64,000 nucleotides of DNA from Phycisphaerales bacterium (GTDB lineage Bacteria > Planctomycetota > Phycisphaerae > Phycisphaerales > UBA1924). The number at the start of each line of letters is the position of its first letter. Within the stretch, counting starts at the first letter, position 1. Positions 52,742 to 61,448 of the stretch are shown piece after piece. The stretch is from NCBI GenBank assembly GCA_029213305.1, contig JARGPA010000007.1, positions 20,499 to 84,498 on the forward strand. The letters run 5' to 3'. The notes beneath the pieces were generated by a model. The model worked only from the letters and a program-made list of their open reading frames with translations. It did not search any database and was not told the origin of the DNA. Made by a program: the position numbers and the translations under genes.

Positions 52742-54130
52742 TCAGAGGATTGTACCTTGAAGCGTCATTACTGCAATAACAAAGTAGATCGTTAATCCCG
52801 AAACATCCATCAGTGTCGCAACAAGAGGTGACGAAGATGTCGCAGGGTCCACTCCAATGTGATCAAGGAGCAACGGGAACATCGAACCAATGAGTGTGCC
52901 CCAGATCACAATGACAAGTACTGAAAGACTCACTGTAAAAGAGAGAGGCCATATATGTTCAGTCTGGACCATGGGAGTCATTGTTAAAATCCAGACGACG
53001 AGCATCCCGATGATTGCAAGAGTGGATCCAAGATAGAACCCCGTTAAAAGTTCTTTTCGAACAATTTTCCACCATGCATTGAGTCGGACTTCTTCAACTG
53101 CGATTGCTCGTACAAGCAAGCTCGCCGCTTGGGACGCGGTATTACCACCAGTCGAGATAATCATGGGAACAAACACAACGAGCACAACTGCTTTACTGAG
53201 TTGCTCATCGAAGAAACCCATAATAGAAATCGTGAGTATCTGGAGTAACAACAATACAGATAACCAGACGCCGCGTTTGTGGTACATGTTAAAGATGGAT
53301 GAAGAAATGTAAGGCGCTGAAAGTGCTTCCATACCACCCAATTTCTGAACATCTTCTGTGAACTCTACCTCTGCAACATCCGCAACATCGTCTGCGGTCA
53401 CAATACCCACAAGGAGTCCAAGTGAATCGACTACTGGGAGTGCAGTACGGTCATAGCGCCCCATCATCCGAACGGCTTCTTCGCGGTCATCCTTCGCGTA
53501 GAGTGCAATGAACTCGTCGTCCATCAAATCACTGATAAGAGAATCCGGTTCAGTTAACAATAATTCACGGATGTGAATATCGTCGATGAGTTGCCCTTCG
53601 AGATCAATCACAAAGACCCAATCAACAGTTTCTGCGTTTCTTCCGTACTTGCGAATATGTTCAAGAGAGTGAGCAACACTCCAATCTTTTCGGACCCTGA
53701 CATAATCCGGGGTCATGAATCGTCCCACAGATTCAGGATCGTATCCGAGGATTGCTTGCGTGATTCGTCTGTTTTCAGGAGAGAAATTAGCAATTAGTTT
53801 CGTCGCGATTTCAACCGGGAGTTCATCGAGGATCGCGGCACGATCATCTGGATCCATTGATTCGATCAGACGCGAAGATCGCTCAGCGCCAAACTCTTCT
53901 AACAACGCTTCTTGAGAACTTTGTTCAAGCTCTGCGAAGGTGGCCGCCGCGAGTTCTCTTGGGAGAACTCGAAACGCGATCGCCGCGGATTCGGAAGACA
54001 ACAACTCAATCAAATCCGCGACATCTGCAGGTTCAATAACTGAGAGTGAATCGCGGATATCGCGATAGGCGCGATCATCGATCATTCCTTGTAGATCTGG
54101 TTCTAATAGATGAGTGATAGATAAGGGCAC
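52742..54130 (-). CDS. mgtE: MgtE-type magnesium transporter
   Basis: 462 residues. N-domain (about 30-135), two CBS repeats (about 140-265: GRFMTPDYVRVRKDW and ISDLMDDEFIALYAKDD), then five membrane helices with VFVPMIISTGGNTASQAASLLVRAIAVEEV, the pore-lining region of the family. The transporter opens when cytoplasmic Mg is low. Its downstream neighbour on the same strand is phoX. Confidence 0.92.
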   Translation of the reverse strand: MPLSITHLLEPDLQGMIDDRAYRDIRDSLSVIEPADVADLIELLSSESAAIAFRVLPRELAAATFAELEQSSQEALLEEFGAERSSRLIESMDPDDRAAILDELPVEIATKLIANFSPENRRITQAILGYDPESVGRFMTPDYVRVRKDWSVAHSLEHIRKYGRNAETVDWVFVIDLEGQLIDDIHIRELLLTEPDSLISDLMDDEFIALYAKDDREEAVRMMGRYDRTALPVVDSLGLLVGIVTADDVADVAEVEFTEDVQKLGGMEALSAPYISSSIFNMYHKRGVWLSVLLLLQILTISIMGFFDEQLSKAVVLVVFVPMIISTGGNTASQAASLLVRAIAVEEVRLNAWWKIVRKELLTGFYLGSTLAIIGMLVVWILTMTPMVQTEHIWPLSFTVSLSVLVIVIWGTLIGSMFPLLLDHIGVDPATSSSPLVATLMDVSGLTIYFVIAVMTLQGTIL

Positions 54131-54258
54131 TCAGTATCTTATCAACATGAATCGCTCAAGGGAGATTATCGGGATGATGTTCTCGGACCGGATTAAGGAT
54201 TTATCATAACTATTCGTTACGGCCATCAGTTTCCAACACTCGATTTCACATTGAAAGT

Positions 54259-54280
54259 GAATGAGAAGTGTCTCTCATTC
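54259..54280. promoter_or_regulatory. 8-bp perfect hairpin upstream of the pseudopilin gene
   Basis: GAATGAGA, loop AGTGTC, TCTCATTC lies about 60 bp before the pseudopilin start. No T-run. The purpose is unknown. Confidence 0.35.
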
Positions 54281-54338
54281 GATATTTCGGATGTTGATCT
54301 GCGAACACAAGATTCACGCTGGGAAAAGGATGTTTTAA

Positions 54339-54821
54339 ATGATTGAACGGACAAGCAGAATTGGTTTTACACTTCTTGAAATTGTTATTGTTATCGTAGT
54401 TATTGGAATACTTGCATCGATGGTGATTCCGCGTTTCGCAAATGCTCAATCAGATGTCCGAGTCGCATCTGCGGGTGAAGATATCCTCGGGATGGTAAAA
54501 GCGCTCGAAACTTATAATGCAAACAACGGGTACTGGCCAGCAGAAACCGCAGTCGGAGTCGTTCCACCAGAAATCACAGCAAACTTCAAAGGCGGGAACC
54601 CTTTCGCCAAACCATGTCCGATTGGAAGTGTTTACGATTACAACAACTCCGTGACATCATCAGGTGGAACTGTGAGTATCTCGTTGCAGCCGTCATCTGC
54701 ATCTCCAGCCCCAACAATCACTGATGCACTCGCGTTGGATTCATTTCTAGATGATGGGGTACTCAACTCAGGTCGATTCCAAACATCAGGCAATGGGTAT
54801 GCGTACAGAATCAGTCAATAA
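54339..54821 (+). CDS. Type II/IV pseudopilin, solitary
   Basis: 160 residues. A short leader MIERTSRIG is cut before F10 of the class III signal FTLLEIVIVIVVIGILASMVIPRF by a prepilin peptidase. The mature part resembles the GspG/GspH group in size, with a Gly/Ser/Thr-rich end (SSGGTVSISLQPSSASPAP). No other secretion or pilus gene is near, as is common for orphan planctomycete DUF1559-like pilins, but the family cannot be fixed by eye. Confidence 0.85.
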   Translation: MIERTSRIGFTLLEIVIVIVVIGILASMVIPRFANAQSDVRVASAGEDILGMVKALETYNANNGYWPAETAVGVVPPEITANFKGGNPFAKPCPIGSVYDYNNSVTSSGGTVSISLQPSSASPAPTITDALALDSFLDDGVLNSGRFQTSGNGYAYRISQ

Positions 54822-54848
54822 GACTACTGGGTAGTTGAGACACGATTC

Positions 54849-55589
54849 CTACATAATCAAAGATTCAAGACCCGTCAATCCGACGGGTTCTTTTGTGTAG
54901 AAAGGTTCTCCCGCTTGGGCGCCAATGCGAGATCCGAAATACTTTGCGCTCGCTTCTATCCATTCAAGTGCTTTACGGTTCTTCTCAGGCATGACAAACT
55001 GTGTTTCGTATGCTTTGATGGATCGCATTTTCTGATCTAGGGTGTCCCCGATATCAAACACAAACTTCGGGTCTGCAACCCAACGCAAATGCGTCGCATA
55101 ATAATAGAACAACCATTTGGGATACAGAGTTGGTCCAAGTTCCTTTTGTTCACCTGTCCATGCGTCGATCGGAGCAGGCATCTCGATCTTGCTGAGCTTT
55201 GCATCAAATCGAGCATCCTCGATACATCGTGTCACGCCGCGATGATCTGGGTGAGCATCCTCAGGGAATGTGGTAAAGATCACCTGAGCTTGCCATGCTC
55301 GGATCACGCCTGCGAGTGCGTGTCGATTCTCGATCGTGTGCTCGACGAACCGATTCGGAAGATCCAATAACCAGCGCTCAACTTTTCCCGTTGCGCCTTC
55401 TTTGAGAATCTCAAGTGCAGCGGCGGCTTCACCCTTACGGATCTCGGGAGAACCCAACGGGGTTGGTTCCCCGTTCGTGACATCAAGAATCAAGATGTCA
55501 TGCCCTTGTTGAGCGAGCTTAATGATTGTTCCACCCATTCCCAGCTCTTGATCGTCTGGGTGTGGGCCTACAACAAGTATGCGTGTCAT
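54849..55589 (-). CDS. PIG-L/LmbE-family deacetylase
   Basis: 246 residues. Zinc motif PHPDDQELGMGG at the N-terminus and HPDHRG (about 123), the two halves of the LmbE/PIG-L site. These enzymes remove an acetyl group from N-acetylglucosamine-type sugars, for example in bacillithiol synthesis (BshB). The substrate is unknown here. Its 3' end contains the pseudopilin terminator on the other strand. Confidence 0.85.
   Translation of the reverse strand: MTRILVVGPHPDDQELGMGGTIIKLAQQGHDILILDVTNGEPTPLGSPEIRKGEAAAALEILKEGATGKVERWLLDLPNRFVEHTIENRHALAGVIRAWQAQVIFTTFPEDAHPDHRGVTRCIEDARFDAKLSKIEMPAPIDAWTGEQKELGPTLYPKWLFYYYATHLRWVADPKFVFDIGDTLDQKMRSIKAYETQFVMPEKNRKALEWIEASAKYFGSRIGAQAGEPFYTKEPVGLTGLESLIM
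54870..54895 (+). terminator. Terminator of the pseudopilin gene inside the PIG-L coding sequence
   Basis: ACCCGTC, loop AATCC, GACGGGT followed by TTCTTTTG on the plus strand. It lies 48 bp past the pilin stop and inside the 3' end of the convergent deacetylase gene. Confidence 0.65.
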
Positions 55590-55665
55590 GGTGTACCTCG
55601 AAACATCCAGAATCCTGTCACCTCATCAACACGATGCGTCGCGGATCTATTCACAACATGACGGA

Positions 55666-56139
55666 TCAGTTGTATTTATTTTCTACGACAACCATCCCGA
55701 AGAGAGTTGGTTCTTCATTCGCGATCGTTTCGATTTGCACCAGAACCACAGGAGCAGGAGTCCGTTGAGCGAAGAATCCGCCAGCGCGATAGACATCCCC
55801 AAACTCATCGACAAACTCAAGGAGATTCAACTCGACAGTCTCTCCTGATGCAACCCCATCGATAGGTAGGGAATAGCGTTTGTTGATCCAGATGACTGAT
55901 GGGCCGAACTCGTGAGTAGTGGTATTCGTAAACTTGAGCAAAGTGACATCTCGGAATACTTGGATGTCGAATACCTCTCCTTGAGCGATATCCTCAGGGT
56001 AAGGAGCATGAGGCTCCGCCGTCGAACGCTCGTTGAAGAGCTGACAACCCCCAAGTGGGAGTGTTGAGCACCCAATTCCCAAAAGAATTGAGCAAGCGAC
56101 GCATTGAGCACGGGTCTGAATAAACTGTTTGGTCTTCAC
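55666..56139 (-). CDS. Predicted lipoprotein, beta-rich
   Basis: 157 residues from GTG 56139. The frame stays open upstream to 56292 against the Dus gene; the GTG chosen sits right behind AGGAG, which is uncomfortably close, so the start is uncertain. Signal ACSILLGIGCSTLPLGGC ends in a lipobox. The mature part is a beta sandwich-like domain (EVFDIQVFRDVTLLKFTNTTTHEFGPSVIWINKRYSLPI). No family recognised. Confidence 0.6.
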   Translation of the reverse strand: MKTKQFIQTRAQCVACSILLGIGCSTLPLGGCQLFNERSTAEPHAPYPEDIAQGEVFDIQVFRDVTLLKFTNTTTHEFGPSVIWINKRYSLPIDGVASGETVELNLLEFVDEFGDVYRAGGFFAQRTPAPVVLVQIETIANEEPTLFGMVVVENKYN

Positions 56140-56157
56140 CCTCCTATCGTCCCATAG

Positions 56158-57372
56158 ATGAGCTGCCAAAGCAACAACGCGACGGACCCGACTTTTGCGA
56201 TCGCCGAAGGTGCGCAGGAGATCGATCCCAAAGTAGTCGCTCAAGATCTCGTAAAACGGTTCGGCCCATCGGGCATGGATCCTCGTGTCCAAAAACTGAT
56301 TCCTGGGTTCGATGCTCCGTTCTATCAGGCCGGCCTCGCAGGATATTCAGACGCCGCAATGCGGATCATTGCTCGTCGTCATGGATGTCCGCTCTGCGTA
56401 ACTGAAGCATTGCTCGACCGAACATTACTCGCTGGTGGTAAAGGGTTTGCCAAAGCTGATCTGGGAGAACTCCACGATAATGTGCCTGGCGGAGTTGAAG
56501 ATAACCCACTCGTGGGACAGGTCATGGGGTCCGATCCAGGAGAGATGGCCGCCGGCGCTGTGAAGATGATCGAGCAAGGAAAAAGATCGCACAAAGCATA
56601 TCGAAAAATGGTTGATTCGGGGATCGACGAACTCCGATCTGACGGCTCAGACACCTTCGCGGCTATCGATGTCAATCTTGCGTGTCCGGTCAAAAAGATC
56701 TCAAAAAAATCCAGAGGCGGCCATTGGCTCAGCGAGCCCGAGGGCGCCATCGCGATCCTCCAAGCAGTTCGTGAGGTTCTCCCCGACTCCATCCCATTGA
56801 CCGTCAAGATGCGTCGATCGTTCGATGATACCGAAGAGATGAAGAAGAACTTCCTCTATCTCTTTGACGCGGCCTACGACTTGGGGTGCGCCTGGGTCAC
56901 AGTTCACGGCCGAACAGTAGAACAAAAATACATCGGACCCTCAAGATGGGACCCGCTCAAAAGACTCGTCGATCGGAATCCAGATCGACTTATCTTCGGA
57001 TCCGGAGATGTCTGGGATGTGAACCAGATCTTCCGCATGATCGGATATACCGGACTCACAGGTGTCTCCGTTGCGCGAGGCTGCATCGGGAATCCGTGGA
57101 TCTTCCGTCAAGCAAGATCTCTCCTTGCAGGAAGAGATCCCCAAGCACCAACGATCGCAGAACAACGAGAAGTATTAGAGCAACATTTCGATCTAGCACT
57201 CGCCGTGAATGCTCATACTCGAGATCCGGAGTTGTTCACATCCAAGAACATGCGCAAGTTCGGAATCAAGTTCGCAGTCCATCATCCCAACGCACTCGAA
57301 GTGAAAAAGCAGTTCATCTATGTCAAGAACCTAGATGAATGGCGCGAGGTGTTGGAGAAGTGGTATGTCTGA
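56158..57372 (+). CDS. dus: tRNA-dihydrouridine synthase
   Basis: 404 residues, longer than the usual 320-340 because of a 45-residue lead and a lengthened C-terminus. FMN-binding barrel: PFYQAGLAGYSDAAMR, VMGSDPGEMAAGA, IDVNLACPVKKISKKSRGG with the catalytic Cys, VTVHGRTVEQKYIGPSRW, IFGSGDVWDVNQIF, GVSVARGCIGNPWIF. It reduces specific uridines in tRNA. The subfamily (A, B or C) cannot be told by eye. The stop overlaps the next start region. Confidence 0.9.
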   Translation: MSCQSNNATDPTFAIAEGAQEIDPKVVAQDLVKRFGPSGMDPRVQKLIPGFDAPFYQAGLAGYSDAAMRIIARRHGCPLCVTEALLDRTLLAGGKGFAKADLGELHDNVPGGVEDNPLVGQVMGSDPGEMAAGAVKMIEQGKRSHKAYRKMVDSGIDELRSDGSDTFAAIDVNLACPVKKISKKSRGGHWLSEPEGAIAILQAVREVLPDSIPLTVKMRRSFDDTEEMKKNFLYLFDAAYDLGCAWVTVHGRTVEQKYIGPSRWDPLKRLVDRNPDRLIFGSGDVWDVNQIFRMIGYTGLTGVSVARGCIGNPWIFRQARSLLAGRDPQAPTIAEQREVLEQHFDLALAVNAHTRDPELFTSKNMRKFGIKFAVHHPNALEVKKQFIYVKNLDEWREVLEKWYV

Positions 57373-57940
57373 CTCACACCTGAGACAGTTGGCGAGTACA
57401 AGAAAACACAAATCCTACAAGGAACTTGCGACTCAATGTAAAAGAATTGAAGAAGGCAAGGATAAGTGCTTTGAGCTCTCGATTGGTGGATTCAACCTGA
57501 GTAACGAGGAGTGCAAACTTTCCTGCCAAGCAGCGGTGAAAGCCGCGAGCAGCGAAAAAGATCAATACAGAAAAGTGTCGGCACTGTTGTGGCCGGTTCG
57601 TGTCTACGCCGTCCGTGGGATGCACTTTGAAGCCAATAAGCTCGCAGGTATCGCGTTCAATCAAGCTCAGTCAGTCACACCTTCCAACTCTCGTGCCTAT
57701 GTACTCGAAGCTCTCAGCGAATGTGTTTGGGACCTCGATCCGAAATGGCGCAAGAGCATTTTCAAACAACTCATCGCAATGATTGATTGCGTTCCAGGGT
57801 GGCGTATTGCCCGAGCGTGTGCACATATAGCGGGTGAATTTGATCAGATAGGAGACTCCGAGTTCGTTGATGAGCTATTGTCGAAATGTAAAAATAACTG
57901 GCTGATCGGCCGCGTAGAAAGAGATAGAGCTAAACGCTAA
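57365..57940 (+). CDS. Hypothetical helical protein following dus
   Basis: 191 residues from ATG 57365 (GGAG, seven-base spacer), overlapping the dus end by eight bases. Predicted mostly helical, with a tetratrico- or HEAT-like run (FNLSNEECKLSCQAAVKAAS, RAYVLEALSECVWDLDPKWRKSIFKQLIAMID, GWRIARACAHIAGEF). No motif known to me. The overlap means it is co-translated with dus. Confidence 0.65.
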   Translation: MSDSHLRQLASTRKHKSYKELATQCKRIEEGKDKCFELSIGGFNLSNEECKLSCQAAVKAASSEKDQYRKVSALLWPVRVYAVRGMHFEANKLAGIAFNQAQSVTPSNSRAYVLEALSECVWDLDPKWRKSIFKQLIAMIDCVPGWRIARACAHIAGEFDQIGDSEFVDELLSKCKNNWLIGRVERDRAKR

Positions 57941-58522
57941 ATGCAATCAGGTGCCGACATGAACTCGCAGTACGTATCGTCTCTCCCAAATGACATTATC
58001 TCAGTTTGGAGACAACTCTTCGAGCGCCAACACGCTTTCGCTCTTCACGCGTTCAATCAACTCAACGACGAACAGTTCTTCACGATCCTCGCGCCTGGGC
58101 TCAACTCTTGTGCAATCATCGCGAACCATCTCGCAGGGAACATGCTCTCGCGTTGGACAGACTTTCTCACATCCGACGGCGAGAAGCCAACACGCGATCG
58201 TGACACAGAGTTTGAGCTTCCAACCCAACTCACTGCGGAACAACGATCGCGGATCATGGAGCGATTCGAACATGGTTGGCAAGTGCTCTTCGACGCGGTT
58301 GATTCGTTGAACTCTGAGGATTTATCGAAGATTGTCACGATCCGAAAAATTGAGCATCCTGTGCACGCCGCGATCGCTCGTCAGCTCGATCACTACAGTT
58401 TTCACATCGGACAGATCAATATAATCGCTCGTCAGCTTGTTGGGACTGATGCTTGGGAGTGGTTTACGCTCGCTCCAGGGACAACCAAAGCATTCAATGC
58501 AAAATTGATGGGTGAAAACTAA
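57941..58522 (+). CDS. DinB/DUF1572-like protein
   Basis: 193 residues; ATG 57941 directly follows the previous stop, while 57959 is a second possible start. Four-helix bundle of the DinB type: SVWRQLFERQHAFALHAFNQL, CAIIANHLAGNMLSRW, HAAIARQLDHYSFHIGQINIIARQL, with three His in metal-site positions (H at NHLAG, DHYS, HIGQ). The ending (LAPGTTKAFNAKLMGEN) fits DUF1572. Enzymatic role unknown, perhaps metal- or thiol-dependent. Confidence 0.8.
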   Translation: MQSGADMNSQYVSSLPNDIISVWRQLFERQHAFALHAFNQLNDEQFFTILAPGLNSCAIIANHLAGNMLSRWTDFLTSDGEKPTRDRDTEFELPTQLTAEQRSRIMERFEHGWQVLFDAVDSLNSEDLSKIVTIRKIEHPVHAAIARQLDHYSFHIGQINIIARQLVGTDAWEWFTLAPGTTKAFNAKLMGEN

Positions 58523-58523
58523 C

Positions 58524-58552
58524 TTGGCAATTCTTTGTTCTTCTGGTATGCT
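58524..58552 (+). promoter_or_regulatory. Promoter of the 49-aa membrane protein gene
   Basis: TTGGCA, 17-bp spacer, TATGCT. The boxes match five and four of six consensus bases; the start codon lies 24 bp past the -10. Confidence 0.55.
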
Positions 58553-58575
58553 CTGTTGAATCAAAGGAGCCCTAC

Positions 58576-58725
58576 ATGCCTGCATGGATGCTAATTGGAA
58601 TACTGATTTTCTTCTTTCTAGGAACGATCGTACTCTTTATTGCGATGTTTACTGAGCTTGGTACCAAACGCAAAAACGGCTCAATGAAAAGCACCAAAAC
58701 TCAGCATAAAAAGCGAAAGAGCTAA
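58576..58725 (+). CDS. 49-aa single-span membrane protein
   Basis: Codes for 49 residues: helix WMLIGILIFFFLGTIVLFIAMF, then a basic Lys/Ser/Thr tail (KRKN..KSTKTQHKKRKS). AAAGGAG stands six bases before ATG 58576 and a good promoter precedes it. The N-in/C-out or N-out/C-in choice is open; the positive tail favours a cytoplasmic C-terminus. Function unknown. The PgpH-like gene converges 40 bp after it. Confidence 0.65.
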   Translation: MPAWMLIGILIFFFLGTIVLFIAMFTELGTKRKNGSMKSTKTQHKKRKS

Positions 58726-58764
58726 TCAACGCAATTTTGTTATTCAGTGTTTGAATGTAGTTGG

Positions 58765-61260
58765 TTATGCAGAACGAGCAGGCGGAGTGTCAGAGTCGTT
58801 GTCGCTCTGTTCAGGTTTTTTAGTTTTCGAGTCTTCTTTGGACTCAGTCTTCGACTCTGTTTTCTGTGTATCGTCTTCATCACTCGAGTACCGGATTCGG
58901 CCGTGATAGATACTCGCAACAGTCTTTGAGATTGATTCACAGATTGTACTCAACTCACGGAATGTCAGATCACATTCATCAAACTGTCCGTCCATCAATC
59001 GTTTGTTCGCAAGAGAACGAACAAGCGCATCGATACGAGCAGGAGTTGGGTCTGTCAAAGATCTTGTCGCACTCTCAACTGCATCTGCGAGCATCGTGAT
59101 TGCGACTTCCTTTGTTTGAGGTTTTGGACCCGGATAACGATAGTCAACCTCGTCAGGGAGTTGGTCCGCGGCCTCTTGTAGAATCTGTTCGGCGCTGCGA
59201 CTCTCATCAACTTGTGATGCTTGTTCTCTAGCGCGACGATAAAAATACTCAACGAGGGTCGTGCCGTGATGCGCTTCGATGAAGTGTCGTAGTGATTTGG
59301 GGAGCCCGTGCTCGCGAGCCATTTCAACGCCGTCTTTCACATGTCCCACTATGACTAGGAGCGACATTGCAGGAGTGAGCTTGTCGTGCTTGTTTGGACC
59401 GCCTGATTGATTCTCGATGAAATACATCGGTTTATTCATCTTACCGATGTCATGATACAAACATCCGACATAGGTAAGAAGAGTGTCGGCGTTAATCGAT
59501 TCTGCAGCGCTCTCCGCGATAGAAGCGACATTCAACGAGTGATTGTAAGTCCCTGGTGCACGCTGTTGGAGTTCGCGAAGGATAGGTTGCTTCGGATCTC
59601 GTAGTTCAATCAGTGTCATTCCAGTTGTGATGTCAAACATTCGTTCAATGAAGGGCAAGATGAACAACGCGATTCCACCTACTAGGAGTCCCGCGATGAA
59701 AGATTGTGCAGCAGGTCCAAGCACTGCAGAATAGAACGCGGCGCCGCTGGCGCCGATAGTGGGGAGATTGATCAGTTGATCCATCACTGAGGAAATTGCG
59801 AGAGCAAATGCAAGAACGAAAGACATACGGATCAATGTTCTTCGTTCTCGTAAATCGCCGAGCTGTGCGACAGCCGCCGCGATTCCAATTAGTATGATTG
59901 AGAGAAGTCCTGGATGTACTTGCAATGACATTGCAACGATCAACGCAACGACTCCAGTAATTGCGAGTCCAGTCCGTTGGTCATACGCGATCGTGATCAA
60001 CACAGCAATCAGTACAATCGGAGTGATTGATCCCAACCAGATCATTCGTGGATCAATCAGACTGAGCATGCAGGCGCTGATAATCGCAGTAATCACGAGT
60101 CCGCTCATCCATCCAATTCGTGCAGGTTTCGATGCGATCTTCGGGCAGTACCGCGTGATATAGCCGCCGAGAAGTAACCCGAATGCCGCGACCATCCCAA
60201 AGTTCGCGATAACACGCATGCTCTTGCGGATTAAGCTCACCCCATTGGACTTGTATTCTTGATTCTCGCGTACTGCGAGCGCGTATGCAGGTTGCTCAAG
60301 AACATCTCCGCGTGAGTAGATCCGTTGTCCGATTGTGATTGTGCGTCGGACTGGTTGGATTCTATCTGATGCAGCGTCCATCTCTTGTGCTGTGGCGCCA
60401 TCGTCGAATGCGAAGGTTGGACGAGGTTCTTTGAGCAATCTGTTTCGAACGACATCTGCAGATGGTGATACAAATCCTGCAATGCGAACCAGTCGAGCAA
60501 TTTCAGCCGCGAGTTGATCGGGTTTGTCGATATTGATGACATCATCCCGGCTGATTAACTGATGAGGTACTTGTTGTACAGATTCGTTGATGACAGGGTT
60601 TGGGTACCGAAGCTCGATTTGAGTATTGAGACCTTCTTGTGTCGCGTTTTGCCAACTTTGACGATTGAGCAAAGGTCGACGGCGCAGGATTGTGTTCAGG
60701 GAGTCAACTACCTTTCCCCATCGTTCTAGCCTTGCTTCGTCGTTTGCGATCAATCCAAAAGCAATGAATGATTCTTCTGAGAGTCCAAACCGCACTCGGA
60801 TATCACGAGAAACTTCATCGAGTGATCCGACACCTGCGAGAGTTTTGGGGAGATTCATCAGATCCGCAACAGTCTCTTCAAGCGCAGGCATATCCGCAGA
60901 ATACACACGAGGGACATTGAGTCTCGCGGCTTCTTGGCGCATCTGCGTCTGTTGAACATCTTCCGTATTGAACTCAACACGAGATGTTCTCGTTTCTCGC
61001 ATGATCTGGCCGACAGCGATTTTTGTTTGTCCTCGAGTCCAGATCATCGTTGATCCGACGACTAAGACAAAGAGAAGATAAGCAAGTACACCCCAGAACA
61101 GAGTCGGGTTTGCGATGAGATCCGCGAGTTGTTGTTTGAGGGATTTGCTCTCAATGCGCACGACAGTTCGCCGAGTAGTCTTCGCAGTCGACTTGGTGCC
61201 AGTCTTACTCCCTGTGCGGGTTGCTGGTTTCGTACTCGGTTTGTTTCCGTCTTTACTCAT
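58765..61260 (-). CDS. PgpH/YqfF-type 7TM HD phosphodiesterase
   Basis: 831 residues. A Lys/Thr-rich cytoplasmic head, one helix (WGVLAYLLFVLVVGSTMIW), a periplasmic 7TMR-HDED domain (about 90-330), then about seven helices (340-570) and a cytoplasmic HD domain: NHSLNVASIAESAAESI, LYHDIGKMNKPMYFIENQ and HHGTTLVEYFYRRA. Such proteins degrade c-di-AMP. A Ser/Lys/Asp/Glu-rich end (TESKEDSKTKKPEQSDND) is likely disordered. It begins a minus-strand run with the two-component genes upstream of it. Confidence 0.87.
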   Translation of the reverse strand: MSKDGNKPSTKPATRTGSKTGTKSTAKTTRRTVVRIESKSLKQQLADLIANPTLFWGVLAYLLFVLVVGSTMIWTRGQTKIAVGQIMRETRTSRVEFNTEDVQQTQMRQEAARLNVPRVYSADMPALEETVADLMNLPKTLAGVGSLDEVSRDIRVRFGLSEESFIAFGLIANDEARLERWGKVVDSLNTILRRRPLLNRQSWQNATQEGLNTQIELRYPNPVINESVQQVPHQLISRDDVINIDKPDQLAAEIARLVRIAGFVSPSADVVRNRLLKEPRPTFAFDDGATAQEMDAASDRIQPVRRTITIGQRIYSRGDVLEQPAYALAVRENQEYKSNGVSLIRKSMRVIANFGMVAAFGLLLGGYITRYCPKIASKPARIGWMSGLVITAIISACMLSLIDPRMIWLGSITPIVLIAVLITIAYDQRTGLAITGVVALIVAMSLQVHPGLLSIILIGIAAAVAQLGDLRERRTLIRMSFVLAFALAISSVMDQLINLPTIGASGAAFYSAVLGPAAQSFIAGLLVGGIALFILPFIERMFDITTGMTLIELRDPKQPILRELQQRAPGTYNHSLNVASIAESAAESINADTLLTYVGCLYHDIGKMNKPMYFIENQSGGPNKHDKLTPAMSLLVIVGHVKDGVEMAREHGLPKSLRHFIEAHHGTTLVEYFYRRAREQASQVDESRSAEQILQEAADQLPDEVDYRYPGPKPQTKEVAITMLADAVESATRSLTDPTPARIDALVRSLANKRLMDGQFDECDLTFRELSTICESISKTVASIYHGRIRYSSDEDDTQKTESKTESKEDSKTKKPEQSDNDSDTPPARSA

Positions 61261-61448
61261 ATAGTCTGAATCGGTGCTTAGATAATGGTATCAACCTACA
61301 AGCAAGATAATCGGAGTATTCCTAACTACAAGATCGACACAATCAAATCGCAGACTGAGGGGGATCATGCGAATCAAGCCGCCATTTTTCAACCTCTGAA
61401 GGTCACAAATGATGATTTTGGGTCAAAAACGGTGTTTATGTGTAAAAC

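Noticed and set aside
54190-54351. An open stretch of about 48 codons before the pseudopilin whose stop overlaps its ATG
   Set aside because: It begins right after a stop codon without any ATG, GTG or TTG near a Shine-Dalgarno; more likely leader sequence.
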